Assembly: GCA_045540355.1 (NCBI GenBank)
Contig: JAZQHB010000008.1
Location: forward strand, 1 to 64,000
Origin: RGIG2945 sp045540355
GTDB taxonomy: Bacteria > Bacillota > Clostridia > Oscillospirales > Acutalibacteraceae
Length of the DNA: 64,000 bases
Reading direction: 5' to 3'
Shown here one piece after another: positions 16,392-23,965 of this stretch. Position numbers and translations under genes: made by a program. Below the pieces are notes generated by a model that ran no database searches, was not told the DNA's origin, and saw only the letters and a program-made list of their open reading frames with translations. Position 1 is the first letter of the stretch; every line of letters begins with the position of its first letter.

Positions 16392-16892
16392 ATGAAGTTA
16401 AAAACCATTAAGCAATGTAATTGTGGCAGACAGTATCACTCTTACTATCCGGGAGTTGAAAAGAATACGCCGATGTGTCCTTTATGCTGTAATATTGATG
16501 CAGTACGGGACGCAATGGTAAAAAACGCTATCACTCTTCCGCAAGCAGAAGATATTATCGAATGTATGAAGAAAAATGCAGAGTTTTTTAATAAAGTATA
16601 TGAATACGGTGGCAAGCACTTTGTACCGCACTCAAAACTGGCAAAATTTAAAGAGTTAGCAATCTTAATTCTTCGTACCGATAGAGAACTGGGATTTTTT
16701 GACTATGACTATCCCGAACACAACTTAATAAAGAAATTTCCGTATTCTCACGCTGAATTTTATAATGCAATGGATAATTCCGAAGCAGATGTGTTTCAGT
16801 GCGTAGAAAATGGAAAGTTATATATTCCCTGTGTTCACGAATTATTTATTTACGAAGGCAGACGGGATAATAAAGAAAACATAATGGTATAA
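16392..16892 (+). CDS. Protein with N-terminal zinc-ribbon-like cysteines
   Basis: 166 residues. Cysteines in QCNCGRQY and CPLCC within the first 40 residues resemble a small zinc ribbon; the remainder is an unrecognised helical region. A GAAAGGGG site precedes the start. It closes the operon that begins with ssb or the VWA gene, just before a class I terminator. Confidence 0.75.
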   Translation: MKLKTIKQCNCGRQYHSYYPGVEKNTPMCPLCCNIDAVRDAMVKNAITLPQAEDIIECMKKNAEFFNKVYEYGGKHFVPHSKLAKFKELAILILRTDRELGFFDYDYPEHNLIKKFPYSHAEFYNAMDNSEADVFQCVENGKLYIPCVHELFIYEGRRDNKENIMV

Positions 16893-16896
16893 CATA

Positions 16897-16927
16897 AGAG
16901 GGGGTGGCGATTGCTACCCTCTTTTTT
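16897..16927 (+). terminator. Class I terminator
   Basis: GGTGGC-gatt-GCTACC core with AGAG/CTCT flanks and six Ts, directly before promoter-leader module 6. Confidence 0.87.
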
Positions 16928-16931
16928 GTGC

Positions 16932-17045
16932 TTGCACTTTTTTGTAATATATACTATAATGACCTTGTAACAGTAATTTGACAACAATATTAGACTAATA
17001 ATGAGGAAGAAATCCGTAGGGGTTCCTTCCTTTTTTTTGTTGTCA
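16932..17045 (+). promoter_or_regulatory. Promoter-leader module copy 6
   Basis: TTGCAC (16932-16937), 17 bases, TATAAT (16955-16960), GACCTTGTAAC. GACTAATAATGAGG leads to hairpin 17005-17030 (loop GTA) with eight Ts. The outer stem TTGACAACAA/TTGTTGTCA is perfect. It precedes the possible annealing-protein gene. Confidence 0.88.
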
Positions 17046-17074
17046 CAACGCCGTAAGGCAGGAAGGAGGTTCAA

Positions 17075-18013
17075 ATGAACCGTAGAGAATTATTAAGTCA
17101 GAGTGCAGAAAAGGCACTCAAAGAAATTATTGCTAAAAATGGGGGCGATACTTCAAACGATGTTTTCGACAGCCTTGAATTTTTAGCAGAAAAAGTAACA
17201 CGCTATGGCGAGGATTTCTTCTATATCCCCGTTTTAGTAAAAAAATTGCTTTGCACAATGCTTGATCCCGACTACCGTATTGAATATACGGTAACAAAAA
17301 CGAATGACTGGTGTGATTGTGAAGCAAAGTTATACTGGTCGGACAACAGTGAAAAGCCTGCGGGCATCGGATTTGTTCGCAGATACCTTTTTCAGATGGG
17401 GGATAGTAGTCTTTCAAAAGAAGAAAAGCTGACACAGTTAGAAGCAAATTGCCGTGGTGCTTCTGCCACAAGAGCAATCGCTGACGCTGGTGTTGCCTCT
17501 CATTTTTGGGGCGATATGTCACGCTTCGAGATTAAGAGCGAACAGGAAGAAGCTGAAAAATCTGCCAAAATGCAGGCAGAGGGCAAGGTGCCCGCAGTGA
17601 AATCGGCTGTTGAGAAAAAAGAAGAAAGAAGAGAGAAAGCAAAAGCCAAAGCCACCACTGCTTCTGAACCTCCTGTAAAGGAAGTAACAGAAACTACCTC
17701 TAATAAATCAGAAGTGGTATTTGCAGAGGATTGTGCTACTCCTTCGTTCTTTGACTTTTTGGACGGCGAAGAAACACCGGACAGCAACACCGAAGAAGTT
17801 GCGTCCGAAGAAATTGATATGGACGACGCATTAAACGCGGTGTCCGATATGGGTACTTACAAGGGACAGACACTTGGGAACATCTATAATATGATACCGA
17901 GAAATCTTGTATACCTTGCTACCCACTCTGCTTCCGTTGGTAAATATGCGCGAGCAATCATCGCTACCGACGAGGCATTGAGCAAGATGCTTAAAGACGC
18001 AGAGGAAGTATAA
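17075..18013 (+). CDS. Candidate Rad52-like single-strand annealing protein
   Basis: 312 residues. Residues about 60-130 are strand-rich, followed by NCRGASATRAIADAGV, resembling the helix after the beta sheet of Rad52/Sak-type annealing proteins. A lysine/alanine/glutamate linker (about 150-210) leads to a C-terminal segment YKGQTLGNIYNMIPRNLVYLA that looks like the exodeoxyribonuclease X C-terminal (DNA-binding) motif. The YqaJ exonuclease and SSB on the same element would make a recombination set. The Rad52 assignment is a hypothesis; it could be another SSB-interacting protein. AGGAAGGAGG fixes the start. Confidence 0.65.
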   Translation: MNRRELLSQSAEKALKEIIAKNGGDTSNDVFDSLEFLAEKVTRYGEDFFYIPVLVKKLLCTMLDPDYRIEYTVTKTNDWCDCEAKLYWSDNSEKPAGIGFVRRYLFQMGDSSLSKEEKLTQLEANCRGASATRAIADAGVASHFWGDMSRFEIKSEQEEAEKSAKMQAEGKVPAVKSAVEKKEERREKAKAKATTASEPPVKEVTETTSNKSEVVFAEDCATPSFFDFLDGEETPDSNTEEVASEEIDMDDALNAVSDMGTYKGQTLGNIYNMIPRNLVYLATHSASVGKYARAIIATDEALSKMLKDAEEV

Positions 18014-18072
18014 GACACATCGGGAGGGGTAGTTGCCTCTCCCGAAATAAAAAAGGAAGGAGGTCAACTATT

Positions 18073-19266
18073 ATGGGATATAGTTGGCAACCCTACGAAC
18101 CTTTAAGTTTGTTGGGTATTCAGATAAATCCACACAAGACGGAAGTTTACATTAAGTGTCCGTTTTGCGGTGGTAAAAGATTTGCCTTTAATACAGTTAA
18201 GGGTATCGGTCACTGCTGGTCCTGTCAGCAGACCGCAGATAGTGCAAAATACTATGCGACGGAAATGAATTTGTCGTTGTATGATGCACGAAAAGAAATT
18301 GAGGATAGATTAGGGATAAGCAATAACTACTCTAATTCTAATCCTGCTCCTCTCCCGCCCCGTATCGTATGTAATACGCAGAAGGAAGAGGCAAAAAAAG
18401 CACCTGATGAAGTGCTGGATAAGACCTACCGCGCGTTTTTGGCAGAATTAACGCTGTCTGAAAAAAATCGTGCGATGCTTCTTGCAAGAGGCTTATCAGA
18501 CGAAGAAATCGTAGCTTTGGAATATAAAACATTTCCTAATAGAAGTAATGTTGATTTCTTTAAACTTTGTAAGCGTTTGCTTATGGACGGTTGCGTTCTG
18601 GAAGGAGTACCCGGTTTTTTCAAAGCAAAAACCGGCGACTGGACTTTTGTTCAGTTGACGCAGGGGATTGTGATGCCTCAAAGAAATTATAAGGATCAGA
18701 TTATCGGATTGCAGATACGCAAAGACGATGATTTGCGTTCTTATATTGAGGAAATTGGCGATTACGAAGCGAAATGTGCTTGGTTTTCGTCAAAAAATCG
18801 TACTGGTGGTTGTGGTGCTAATGCTCTTACACACTACGCCTGCGATTTTAAGTATGATGCGGGAACAAAGAAATGGTTGCCCGTATTTGAGGACGGTTTC
18901 GTCCTTACAGAAGGGATTATGAAGGGAGATATTATTCATTTCTTCCAGCGTAATCTTCCCGTAATTGCGGTACCCGGCGTTCACGCACTCAATAATTTGA
19001 AAGAGGAACTGGAACGCTTAAAATCTTTGGGTGTAAAAACCATACTGCACGCTTACGATATGGATTATAAGACTAATCCGAATGTGCAGAAGCAGTTAAT
19101 CAAAACCAAAGAAATTATTGAAGAAGTCGGCTTGCGTTACAAATTACTGGAATGGGAAACCAAAATCACAGTAGAAAATGGCAAGCAGGAAGACCTTTTA
19201 AAAGGGCTTGACGACTACTTGGCTTACTGTTCCCTCGGTATCGTGCCGAAGGTAATCAAAAAATAG
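18073..19266 (+). CDS. Zinc-ribbon/Toprim primase-like protein
   Basis: 397 residues. The N-terminus has a CHC2-type zinc ribbon, CPFCGGKRF...GHCWSC (residues about 25-55). The C-terminal half has Toprim signatures: LTEGIMKGDI (catalytic glutamate), a predicted strand-helix repeat, then HAYDMDYKTN (DxD). This order matches DnaG-like or DUF3854-type primases, which prime synthesis on single-stranded DNA. AAGGAGG precedes the start. It lies 59 bases after the annealing-protein candidate in one operon. No helicase domain is fused. Confidence 0.82.
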   Translation: MGYSWQPYEPLSLLGIQINPHKTEVYIKCPFCGGKRFAFNTVKGIGHCWSCQQTADSAKYYATEMNLSLYDARKEIEDRLGISNNYSNSNPAPLPPRIVCNTQKEEAKKAPDEVLDKTYRAFLAELTLSEKNRAMLLARGLSDEEIVALEYKTFPNRSNVDFFKLCKRLLMDGCVLEGVPGFFKAKTGDWTFVQLTQGIVMPQRNYKDQIIGLQIRKDDDLRSYIEEIGDYEAKCAWFSSKNRTGGCGANALTHYACDFKYDAGTKKWLPVFEDGFVLTEGIMKGDIIHFFQRNLPVIAVPGVHALNNLKEELERLKSLGVKTILHAYDMDYKTNPNVQKQLIKTKEIIEEVGLRYKLLEWETKITVENGKQEDLLKGLDDYLAYCSLGIVPKVIKK

Positions 19267-19288
19267 ACAACAACAACAAAAAGAAAGG

Positions 19289-19316
19289 ACCGTCCCGTAA
19301 TGGGACGGTAAGGGTA
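19289..19316 (+). promoter_or_regulatory. Ribosome-site hairpin, copy 3
   Basis: ACCGTCCC (19289-19296)/GGGACGGT (19302-19309), followed by AAGGGTAAG before the 19323 gene. Related in position to the CCGTACC hairpins but with a different stem sequence. Confidence 0.65.
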
Positions 19317-19322
19317 AGAAAA

Positions 19323-19721
19323 ATGGCAGAAAAATTACACTATTATATTTGTTCTCCCCTCTCTGCCCCTACGCAGAAGGGAATTGAAGCAAACAAAAGT
19401 AAGGCGGGCGAATATGTAAATATCGTTTCTTGCATTACAGGAAAAAGGGCGATTGCCCCTCACGCTATCCTTCCGGGGTACTTTGATGATAATATCCCCG
19501 AAGAAAGACAGCTGTGTTTACAGTTTGGGTTAGATGTTTTAGCCCTCTGCGAAGCAATGGTTGTCTGCGGGACAAGAGTTTCCCGTGGAATGAAGGGCGA
19601 AATAAAAAAAGCACAAAGCTGTGGTAAGCCGATTTACGCTTTGCGTGAAAAGAACGATGGCTACTATGGCTACTATCTCATAGATTTCGAGGAAGTAAAG
19701 GAGGAATTTGATTATGTATAG
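19323..19721 (+). CDS. Nucleoside 2-deoxyribosyltransferase-like protein (DUF4406-type)
   Basis: 132 residues. YYICSPLSAPTQKGIEANK, IAPHAILPGYFDD, and CEAMVVCGTRVSRGMKGEI are the successive motifs of DUF4406-like proteins, which have the nucleoside 2-deoxyribosyltransferase fold and are common on phages and plasmids. They may salvage or modify nucleotides. The ribosome site is weak (AAGGGTAAG), possibly controlled by the hairpin at 19289. It overlaps the next gene by eight bases. Confidence 0.8.
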   Translation: MAEKLHYYICSPLSAPTQKGIEANKSKAGEYVNIVSCITGKRAIAPHAILPGYFDDNIPEERQLCLQFGLDVLALCEAMVVCGTRVSRGMKGEIKKAQSCGKPIYALREKNDGYYGYYLIDFEEVKEEFDYV

Positions 19722-20070
19722 TAGAGAATTACTCCAAAACAACCTTGATAAGTTAAGACGAAACAAAGAAAACATCTCTATCGAAGAGTTGGAAACCAAG
19801 TATGTTAAACCTTATAAGGCATTGATTAAGGATATAAAAATCCAGCATCGCGAAATGCTCATTGATGTATTAAAGGGCGTTATGGTTGGTTCCAGCAAAA
19901 AAGATGATGTGGAAGCACACTTCCGTCAGACTTGCGAAATCGTAGAGAAGAAACTTTACGAAGAGTATGATGCAGAAGGTGCAGAAGAAGCTCTCCGCAA
20001 TTTTATTGGCGAAGAGTTTATCAATAAACACATCGTACTTTGTTTCGAGGAGGTAAGCGATGAAAGTTAA
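19714..20070 (+). CDS. Small unknown helical protein
   Basis: 118 residues, charged, predicted mostly helical, no domain recognised. ATG at 19714 is preferred to TTG at 19708 because AAAGGAGG is nine bases upstream. It overlaps the previous gene and ends inside a seven-codon reading frame (20060-20083). Function unknown. Confidence 0.75.
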   Translation: MYSRELLQNNLDKLRRNKENISIEELETKYVKPYKALIKDIKIQHREMLIDVLKGVMVGSSKKDDVEAHFRQTCEIVEKKLYEEYDAEGAEEALRNFIGEEFINKHIVLCFEEVSDES

Positions 20071-20083
20071 AGAAAAGAATTAA
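20060..20083 (+). other. Seven-codon reading frame with strong ribosome site
   Basis: ATG AAA GTT AAA GAA AAG AAT TAA, preceded by GAGGAGG six bases upstream and overlapping the end of the 19714 gene. It looks like the stump of a deleted gene or a minimal coupled peptide; the class I terminator follows at once. Confidence 0.45.
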
Positions 20084-20090
20084 CATTTAA

Positions 20091-20121
20091 AGGGAGTGGC
20101 TACTGCTACTCTCTTTTTTTT
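20091..20121 (+). terminator. Class I terminator
   Basis: AGGGAGTGGC-tact-GCTACTCTCT followed by eight Ts, upstream of promoter-leader module 7. Confidence 0.88.
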
Positions 20122-20125
20122 GTGC

Positions 20126-20239
20126 TTGCACTTTAAAGTAAAGTATACTATAATAATCTTGTAACATATTTCTGACAACAAAATAGACTAATAATGAGGA
20201 AGATACTCCCACGGGGTAACTTCCTTTTTTTTGTTGTCA
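20126..20239 (+). promoter_or_regulatory. Promoter-leader module copy 7
   Basis: TTGCAC (20126-20131), 17 bases, TATAAT (20149-20154), CTTGTAAC. GACTAATAATGAGG, then hairpin 20198-20224 (ACTCC-CAC-GGGGT inner part) and eight Ts. The outer stem is TGACAACAAAA with TTTTGTTGTCA. It precedes the RecD2-like helicase gene. Confidence 0.88.
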
Positions 20240-20271
20240 CAATCACAAGAAAGAGAGGGGGTGGTTCTTAT

Positions 20272-21744
20272 ATGGAACTACGAAAAAGGGAAGTGGTAAG
20301 TGCCATTAACCAAACGGGTAGCACTTGGGTGGAAGTGGAAGAAAACGACAAAATCGGCTCCGATTTAGTTGTTAGAAGACACAACGGAAAAAAGTATGTC
20401 ACTCACCCGTGGTACCTGCGTTCCGAAAAAAACTGTGCAAGAATGATTGTGCGGTATTTAAAGGAATATGCTGTTGATGTAAAAGCAGTGGAACGCATTA
20501 TTGCTGAATTTGAAGCGTCCGAAGGCATTAAGCTGGCAGACGAACAAAGACAAGGCGTGTTTATGATGTGCAGACACCGTTTTTGTATCTTAACTGGTGG
20601 TCCGGGTACTGGTAAAACTTCGGTATTAAAGTGCGGGGCAAAAGTGTTAAAAACACTCTATCCCGATTACTTCCTTGCATTTTCCGCACCAACAGGAAAA
20701 GCAAGCCGAAGAATTACCGAAGGTACTGGCTATCCAGCTACCACCATTCAGAAGAAAATTCACGACACCGGAAGAAGCAACTATCTGTTGCCGATTGCCG
20801 ATAATGTGATATTTCTCGATGAAGTTTCAATGTTAGATTTGGAAACATTTGAGAAGTTTCTGATGTGCGTGTCGAACCATACAAGAGTAATTCTTGTAGG
20901 CGATGTAGACCAGTTACCGTCAGTAGGTGCAGGTGCCGTTCTTCGTGACTTAATAGACAGTAATGTTCTTCCGGTTACGCAGTTGGAAAAAACTTTCCGA
21001 CAAAACAACGACAGTGTTCTTTTTGAGAATATCCAAGTTGTTAAGAAGGGTGGCTATGTTCCTATGTTTGAAGGTTCCGATTTTAAGAGAATAAAATCGG
21101 AAAAAAATGTCTTTGAAACCTGCGTAAGCGAGTATTTAAAGGCATTAAGAGAATACGGTATGGAAAACACCGTTATACTGACACCCTACCGTAAGGCAGG
21201 AACGGTATGCAGTGAAAAATTAAATACTGTATTACAAGGAAAAGTAAACCCTAATGGTTATGGGTTTACAAAAACCGTCAATCGCGACGGAAGAAAGGTC
21301 AGAATGACCTATAAGGAAGGCGATCCCGTTATCCATTTACGCAATAGGGACGGAATTGCTAACGGAGATGTAGGAGTGATTACGGAAATTACGGATAAAG
21401 CCGTGATTGTAAACTACTCTGATACTCTCTTTAAGTACCGCACAGGTGGAAGTGACCTTGACGATTTAGATTTGGCGTATGCCTTATCCGTAAATAAATC
21501 GCAAGGTAGCGAATACAAATGCGTTATCACTCCTCTTCTGCGTGAAAACAAGAATTTGGATAGAAATATGGTCTATACCGCTATTACGAGAGCAAAGAAA
21601 ATGTGCGTAGTAATTGGAGAAGACCGTATTATCCAAGATGCCTGCAAAATTCAATCTTCTTGGGAAAGAGATACTTTTCTCTGTGAGGAATTGCAGGTAA
21701 AGAGCAAGGTGGTAGACCTTATGACTACTATTCTTGCTATGTAA
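20272..21744 (+). CDS. RecD2-like superfamily 1 DNA helicase
   Basis: 490 residues. Motifs in order: Walker A GGPGTGKTS (near residue 110), APTGKASRR (Ia), FLDEVSMLD (II), GDVDQLPSVGAGAVL (III), TPYRKAG, the UvrD_C_2-type ALSVNKSQGSEY (V), and YTAITRAKK (VI). It is shorter than typical RecD2 (about 740 residues), lacking most of the N-terminal region. It would be a 5'-3' helicase in replication or conjugal processing. The start is 20272 behind AGAGGGGG; the longer reading frame from 20194 begins inside the leader hairpin. Confidence 0.92.
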   Translation: MELRKREVVSAINQTGSTWVEVEENDKIGSDLVVRRHNGKKYVTHPWYLRSEKNCARMIVRYLKEYAVDVKAVERIIAEFEASEGIKLADEQRQGVFMMCRHRFCILTGGPGTGKTSVLKCGAKVLKTLYPDYFLAFSAPTGKASRRITEGTGYPATTIQKKIHDTGRSNYLLPIADNVIFLDEVSMLDLETFEKFLMCVSNHTRVILVGDVDQLPSVGAGAVLRDLIDSNVLPVTQLEKTFRQNNDSVLFENIQVVKKGGYVPMFEGSDFKRIKSEKNVFETCVSEYLKALREYGMENTVILTPYRKAGTVCSEKLNTVLQGKVNPNGYGFTKTVNRDGRKVRMTYKEGDPVIHLRNRDGIANGDVGVITEITDKAVIVNYSDTLFKYRTGGSDLDDLDLAYALSVNKSQGSEYKCVITPLLRENKNLDRNMVYTAITRAKKMCVVIGEDRIIQDACKIQSSWERDTFLCEELQVKSKVVDLMTTILAM

Positions 21745-21769
21745 CAGTAAACATAAAAAAATGAAAGGG

Positions 21770-21797
21770 CTGTACCCGTCGTGGTACAGTAAAGGTA
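21770..21797 (+). promoter_or_regulatory. Ribosome-site hairpin, copy 4
   Basis: CTGTACC (21770-21776)/GGTACAG (21783-21789), loop CGTCGT identical to copy 2. One pair changed from C-G to T-A on both sides. AAAGG follows. Confidence 0.72.
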
Positions 21798-21804
21798 AAA
21801 AATT

Positions 21805-22806
21805 ATGAGTAACGGTAACAGTGCAAACAAAACAAATAATGAAAGCCCCGATATGTTGATTGATGTATTCGGTGCCAAAACCTTTTTTAAGGTATACCAG
21901 TGCCTCGGTATCGGCAAGATGAAATTTTCGTTTGTCGATAAGGAAAATCCGAAGGATAAAGCAATCGACATCTACCTTGATGCAGATATTTTTTCCTGTG
22001 ATTTAATCGAACAGATTAAGAACGGAGAATTGCGTCAGAAGGGAAATATCGAAAGACAGAGAGCAAAAAATGCCAACGAAAAATATTGCAAGGCGATTTG
22101 GAACTCTCCCGCTGGTATCTCTGCCGAACAGAAGGTACGGCAGTTTGAAATCCAGCCGGGCAATGCTACGGAGTTCGTGTTCCGTGCTACCGAAGAGAAG
22201 AAGCAGATTTTGGTCGGTTGTGACTACCGTTCTCTTCGTCTTATGGCTGAACGCTGGGCTTACTTAAAGCCGGATTACGACGACTTAATGCGTCGTAAAT
22301 ACTCATTAGCAAATATGCAGAATGAGTACAGAAAAAACGGTAACGGAAGTTCACAGCAGGCACCCGTGCAGAAGCAGGAACAGCCGAAAGCAACGCAGAC
22401 TGTTGCAAACGCTGTAACAAACACACCGCCCGCGTCAGCAGTTGCACCCACCACACCGCAGGCAAAACCTATCGGATTTGGAATGGGTAATACACAGGCA
22501 CAGCAGGCACCCGTGCAGGCAGAACAACCCAAAGCACCCGTAACAGCACAGCAGGGAAATATGCAGGAGTTTAAAATGAAAATTACAACTCCCATTGCTA
22601 ATATGACAAACGGAAAAAAAGCATTAAAGGCGATTACCGCTGATAATGTAGAATATCCGTGCATCTTCCCCGCAGAACTGGTAAACAACGCATCGTTTTC
22701 AGAATTTGAAAAGCGTTGCACCCGTGCAGGGAATATGATTAAGGTGCGTGGAGCCGTTGGCAAGAACGGAGATACTGATGTAATCTTCGTTTCAGCAGTT
22801 ATGTAA
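21805..22806 (+). CDS. Unknown protein with PQ-rich linker
   Basis: 333 residues. The N-terminal about 170 residues are a compact, unrecognised domain with alternating strands. Residues about 175-245 are glutamine/proline/alanine-rich and contain the repeat QQAPVQ. The C-terminal about 85 residues are strand-rich (KITTPIANMTNGKKALKAITA... CTRAGNMIKVRGAVGKNGDTDVIFVSAVM) and could be a small OB-like fold. It follows the helicase in the same operon, so a DNA-related role is likely but not shown. Confidence 0.75.
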   Translation: MSNGNSANKTNNESPDMLIDVFGAKTFFKVYQCLGIGKMKFSFVDKENPKDKAIDIYLDADIFSCDLIEQIKNGELRQKGNIERQRAKNANEKYCKAIWNSPAGISAEQKVRQFEIQPGNATEFVFRATEEKKQILVGCDYRSLRLMAERWAYLKPDYDDLMRRKYSLANMQNEYRKNGNGSSQQAPVQKQEQPKATQTVANAVTNTPPASAVAPTTPQAKPIGFGMGNTQAQQAPVQAEQPKAPVTAQQGNMQEFKMKITTPIANMTNGKKALKAITADNVEYPCIFPAELVNNASFSEFEKRCTRAGNMIKVRGAVGKNGDTDVIFVSAVM

Positions 22807-22819
22807 CAATTAACAGTAT

Positions 22820-22853
22820 GGAGGGTAGCTTATGCTACTCTCCTATTATTTTT
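22820..22853 (+). terminator. Class II intercistronic hairpin
   Basis: GGAGGGTAGC-ttat-GCTACTCTCC then CTATTATTTTT and AAGGAGG of the next gene. Confidence 0.75.
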
Positions 22854-22865
22854 AAGGAGGAAAAT

Positions 22866-23306
22866 ATGAAAACTTATGTATCTATAAAAACTTATGATTT
22901 TATGAAAAAAGTACAAAAAACTGTTGAAAGATACGGTTTCAAAGCCAAAATTGTCAAGTCTATTTCCGTACTGGAATGGGACAAGGAAAACCACAAAGTA
23001 TTATCAAAAAGGCAGAAAAACCCTTCCGTAATTGTTTACGCCAAAGATACAGACGGAAAGGAAACCCGGTGGTTTGAGTATCATTCTATCGGCAATCTTT
23101 ATGTTGGTAACAATACCGATTGTTGCAATATTTGGTTGTATGAAACAAGACCGGATTTAACACCCGAAGACTTGGTAACAATGTTTTGCGAAATCAAAGC
23201 GGAATTAAAAGCGTATGTCGATCCGGAAGACTGGCAGGAAATTGCTGGTGTATGCGATGCCTACGAAGATAAAAGATATACAGATATGATTAAGGAGGAA
23301 AAATAA
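22866..23306 (+). CDS. Unknown soluble protein
   Basis: 146 residues, lysine-rich, strand-rich N-terminus (MKTYVSIKTYDFMKKVQKTV), no domain recognised. ATG at 22866 is fixed by AAGGAGG directly behind the class II hairpin; a longer frame from 22818 would run through that hairpin. It is followed two bases later by the 23308 gene. Confidence 0.75.
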   Translation: MKTYVSIKTYDFMKKVQKTVERYGFKAKIVKSISVLEWDKENHKVLSKRQKNPSVIVYAKDTDGKETRWFEYHSIGNLYVGNNTDCCNIWLYETRPDLTPEDLVTMFCEIKAELKAYVDPEDWQEIAGVCDAYEDKRYTDMIKEEK

Positions 23307-23307
23307 T

Positions 23308-23913
23308 ATGGGACAGCGTTCACAGATTTATGTAAGATACCCGAAGGGTTCAGAGAAGACATCAGAAGAAAAAGGTTTAATTGCTAACTACTACGGCTGG
23401 AATTATGGCGAAAGAATGGTTAGCAGAGCAAGATATGCGATTGAGCATATTACCGAACTCTTTATTCAAAAGGATTATAATATATATAATTTCCCCGATA
23501 AGGTAAAACAACTCTCTCGCATTTGCGATACGAATTTCGATTTAAAAGATGTTCAAATCAGTTGTGATATTATCCAAGAATGGAGAGAGGAATATCCGGA
23601 AGATAATTTTAATGATGCTGTATTTTGTCAGCAGGATAATAATGACGGAAAGTTATTTATTGACATACAGGCAGATGTTATTAAATATGCGTTTACTGAT
23701 GATGATATAATGTTAATTATGACAGCAGAAGAATATGCTATATGGGATAATGCCGATAATCCGGATTGGAAAGAAGAACATTTGGCTAATAACTGGATCA
23801 CTGCCGAAGCAATTACTGCATTTGAAGATAATTGCAAAGCAATTAAAGAAAAAGCGGTTTTAATGACCGAAGAAGAACTTAAAGAGTTCATAGAATACAA
23901 ATACGAATATTAA
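23308..23913 (+). CDS. Unknown mobile-element protein
   Basis: 201 residues, acidic. The opening MGQRSQIYVRYPKG and the YYGWNYGERMVSRARYAI segment recall uncharacterised proteins on Gram-positive plasmids and phages; I cannot name the family. The C-terminal half is helical and glutamate-rich. AAGGAGG precedes the start inside the previous gene's end. A bidirectional terminator follows. Confidence 0.75.
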   Translation: MGQRSQIYVRYPKGSEKTSEEKGLIANYYGWNYGERMVSRARYAIEHITELFIQKDYNIYNFPDKVKQLSRICDTNFDLKDVQISCDIIQEWREEYPEDNFNDAVFCQQDNNDGKLFIDIQADVIKYAFTDDDIMLIMTAEEYAIWDNADNPDWKEEHLANNWITAEAITAFEDNCKAIKEKAVLMTEEELKEFIEYKYEY

Positions 23914-23920
23914 CATTAAA

Positions 23921-23953
23921 AGAGGTATGCACTAACGCATACCTCTTTTTTTA
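23921..23953. terminator. Bidirectional terminator
   Basis: AGAGGTATGC-actaac-GCATACCTCT with Ts on the right and As on the left, lying between two convergent genes. Confidence 0.88.
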
Positions 23954-23965
23954 TTACACTTCTAT

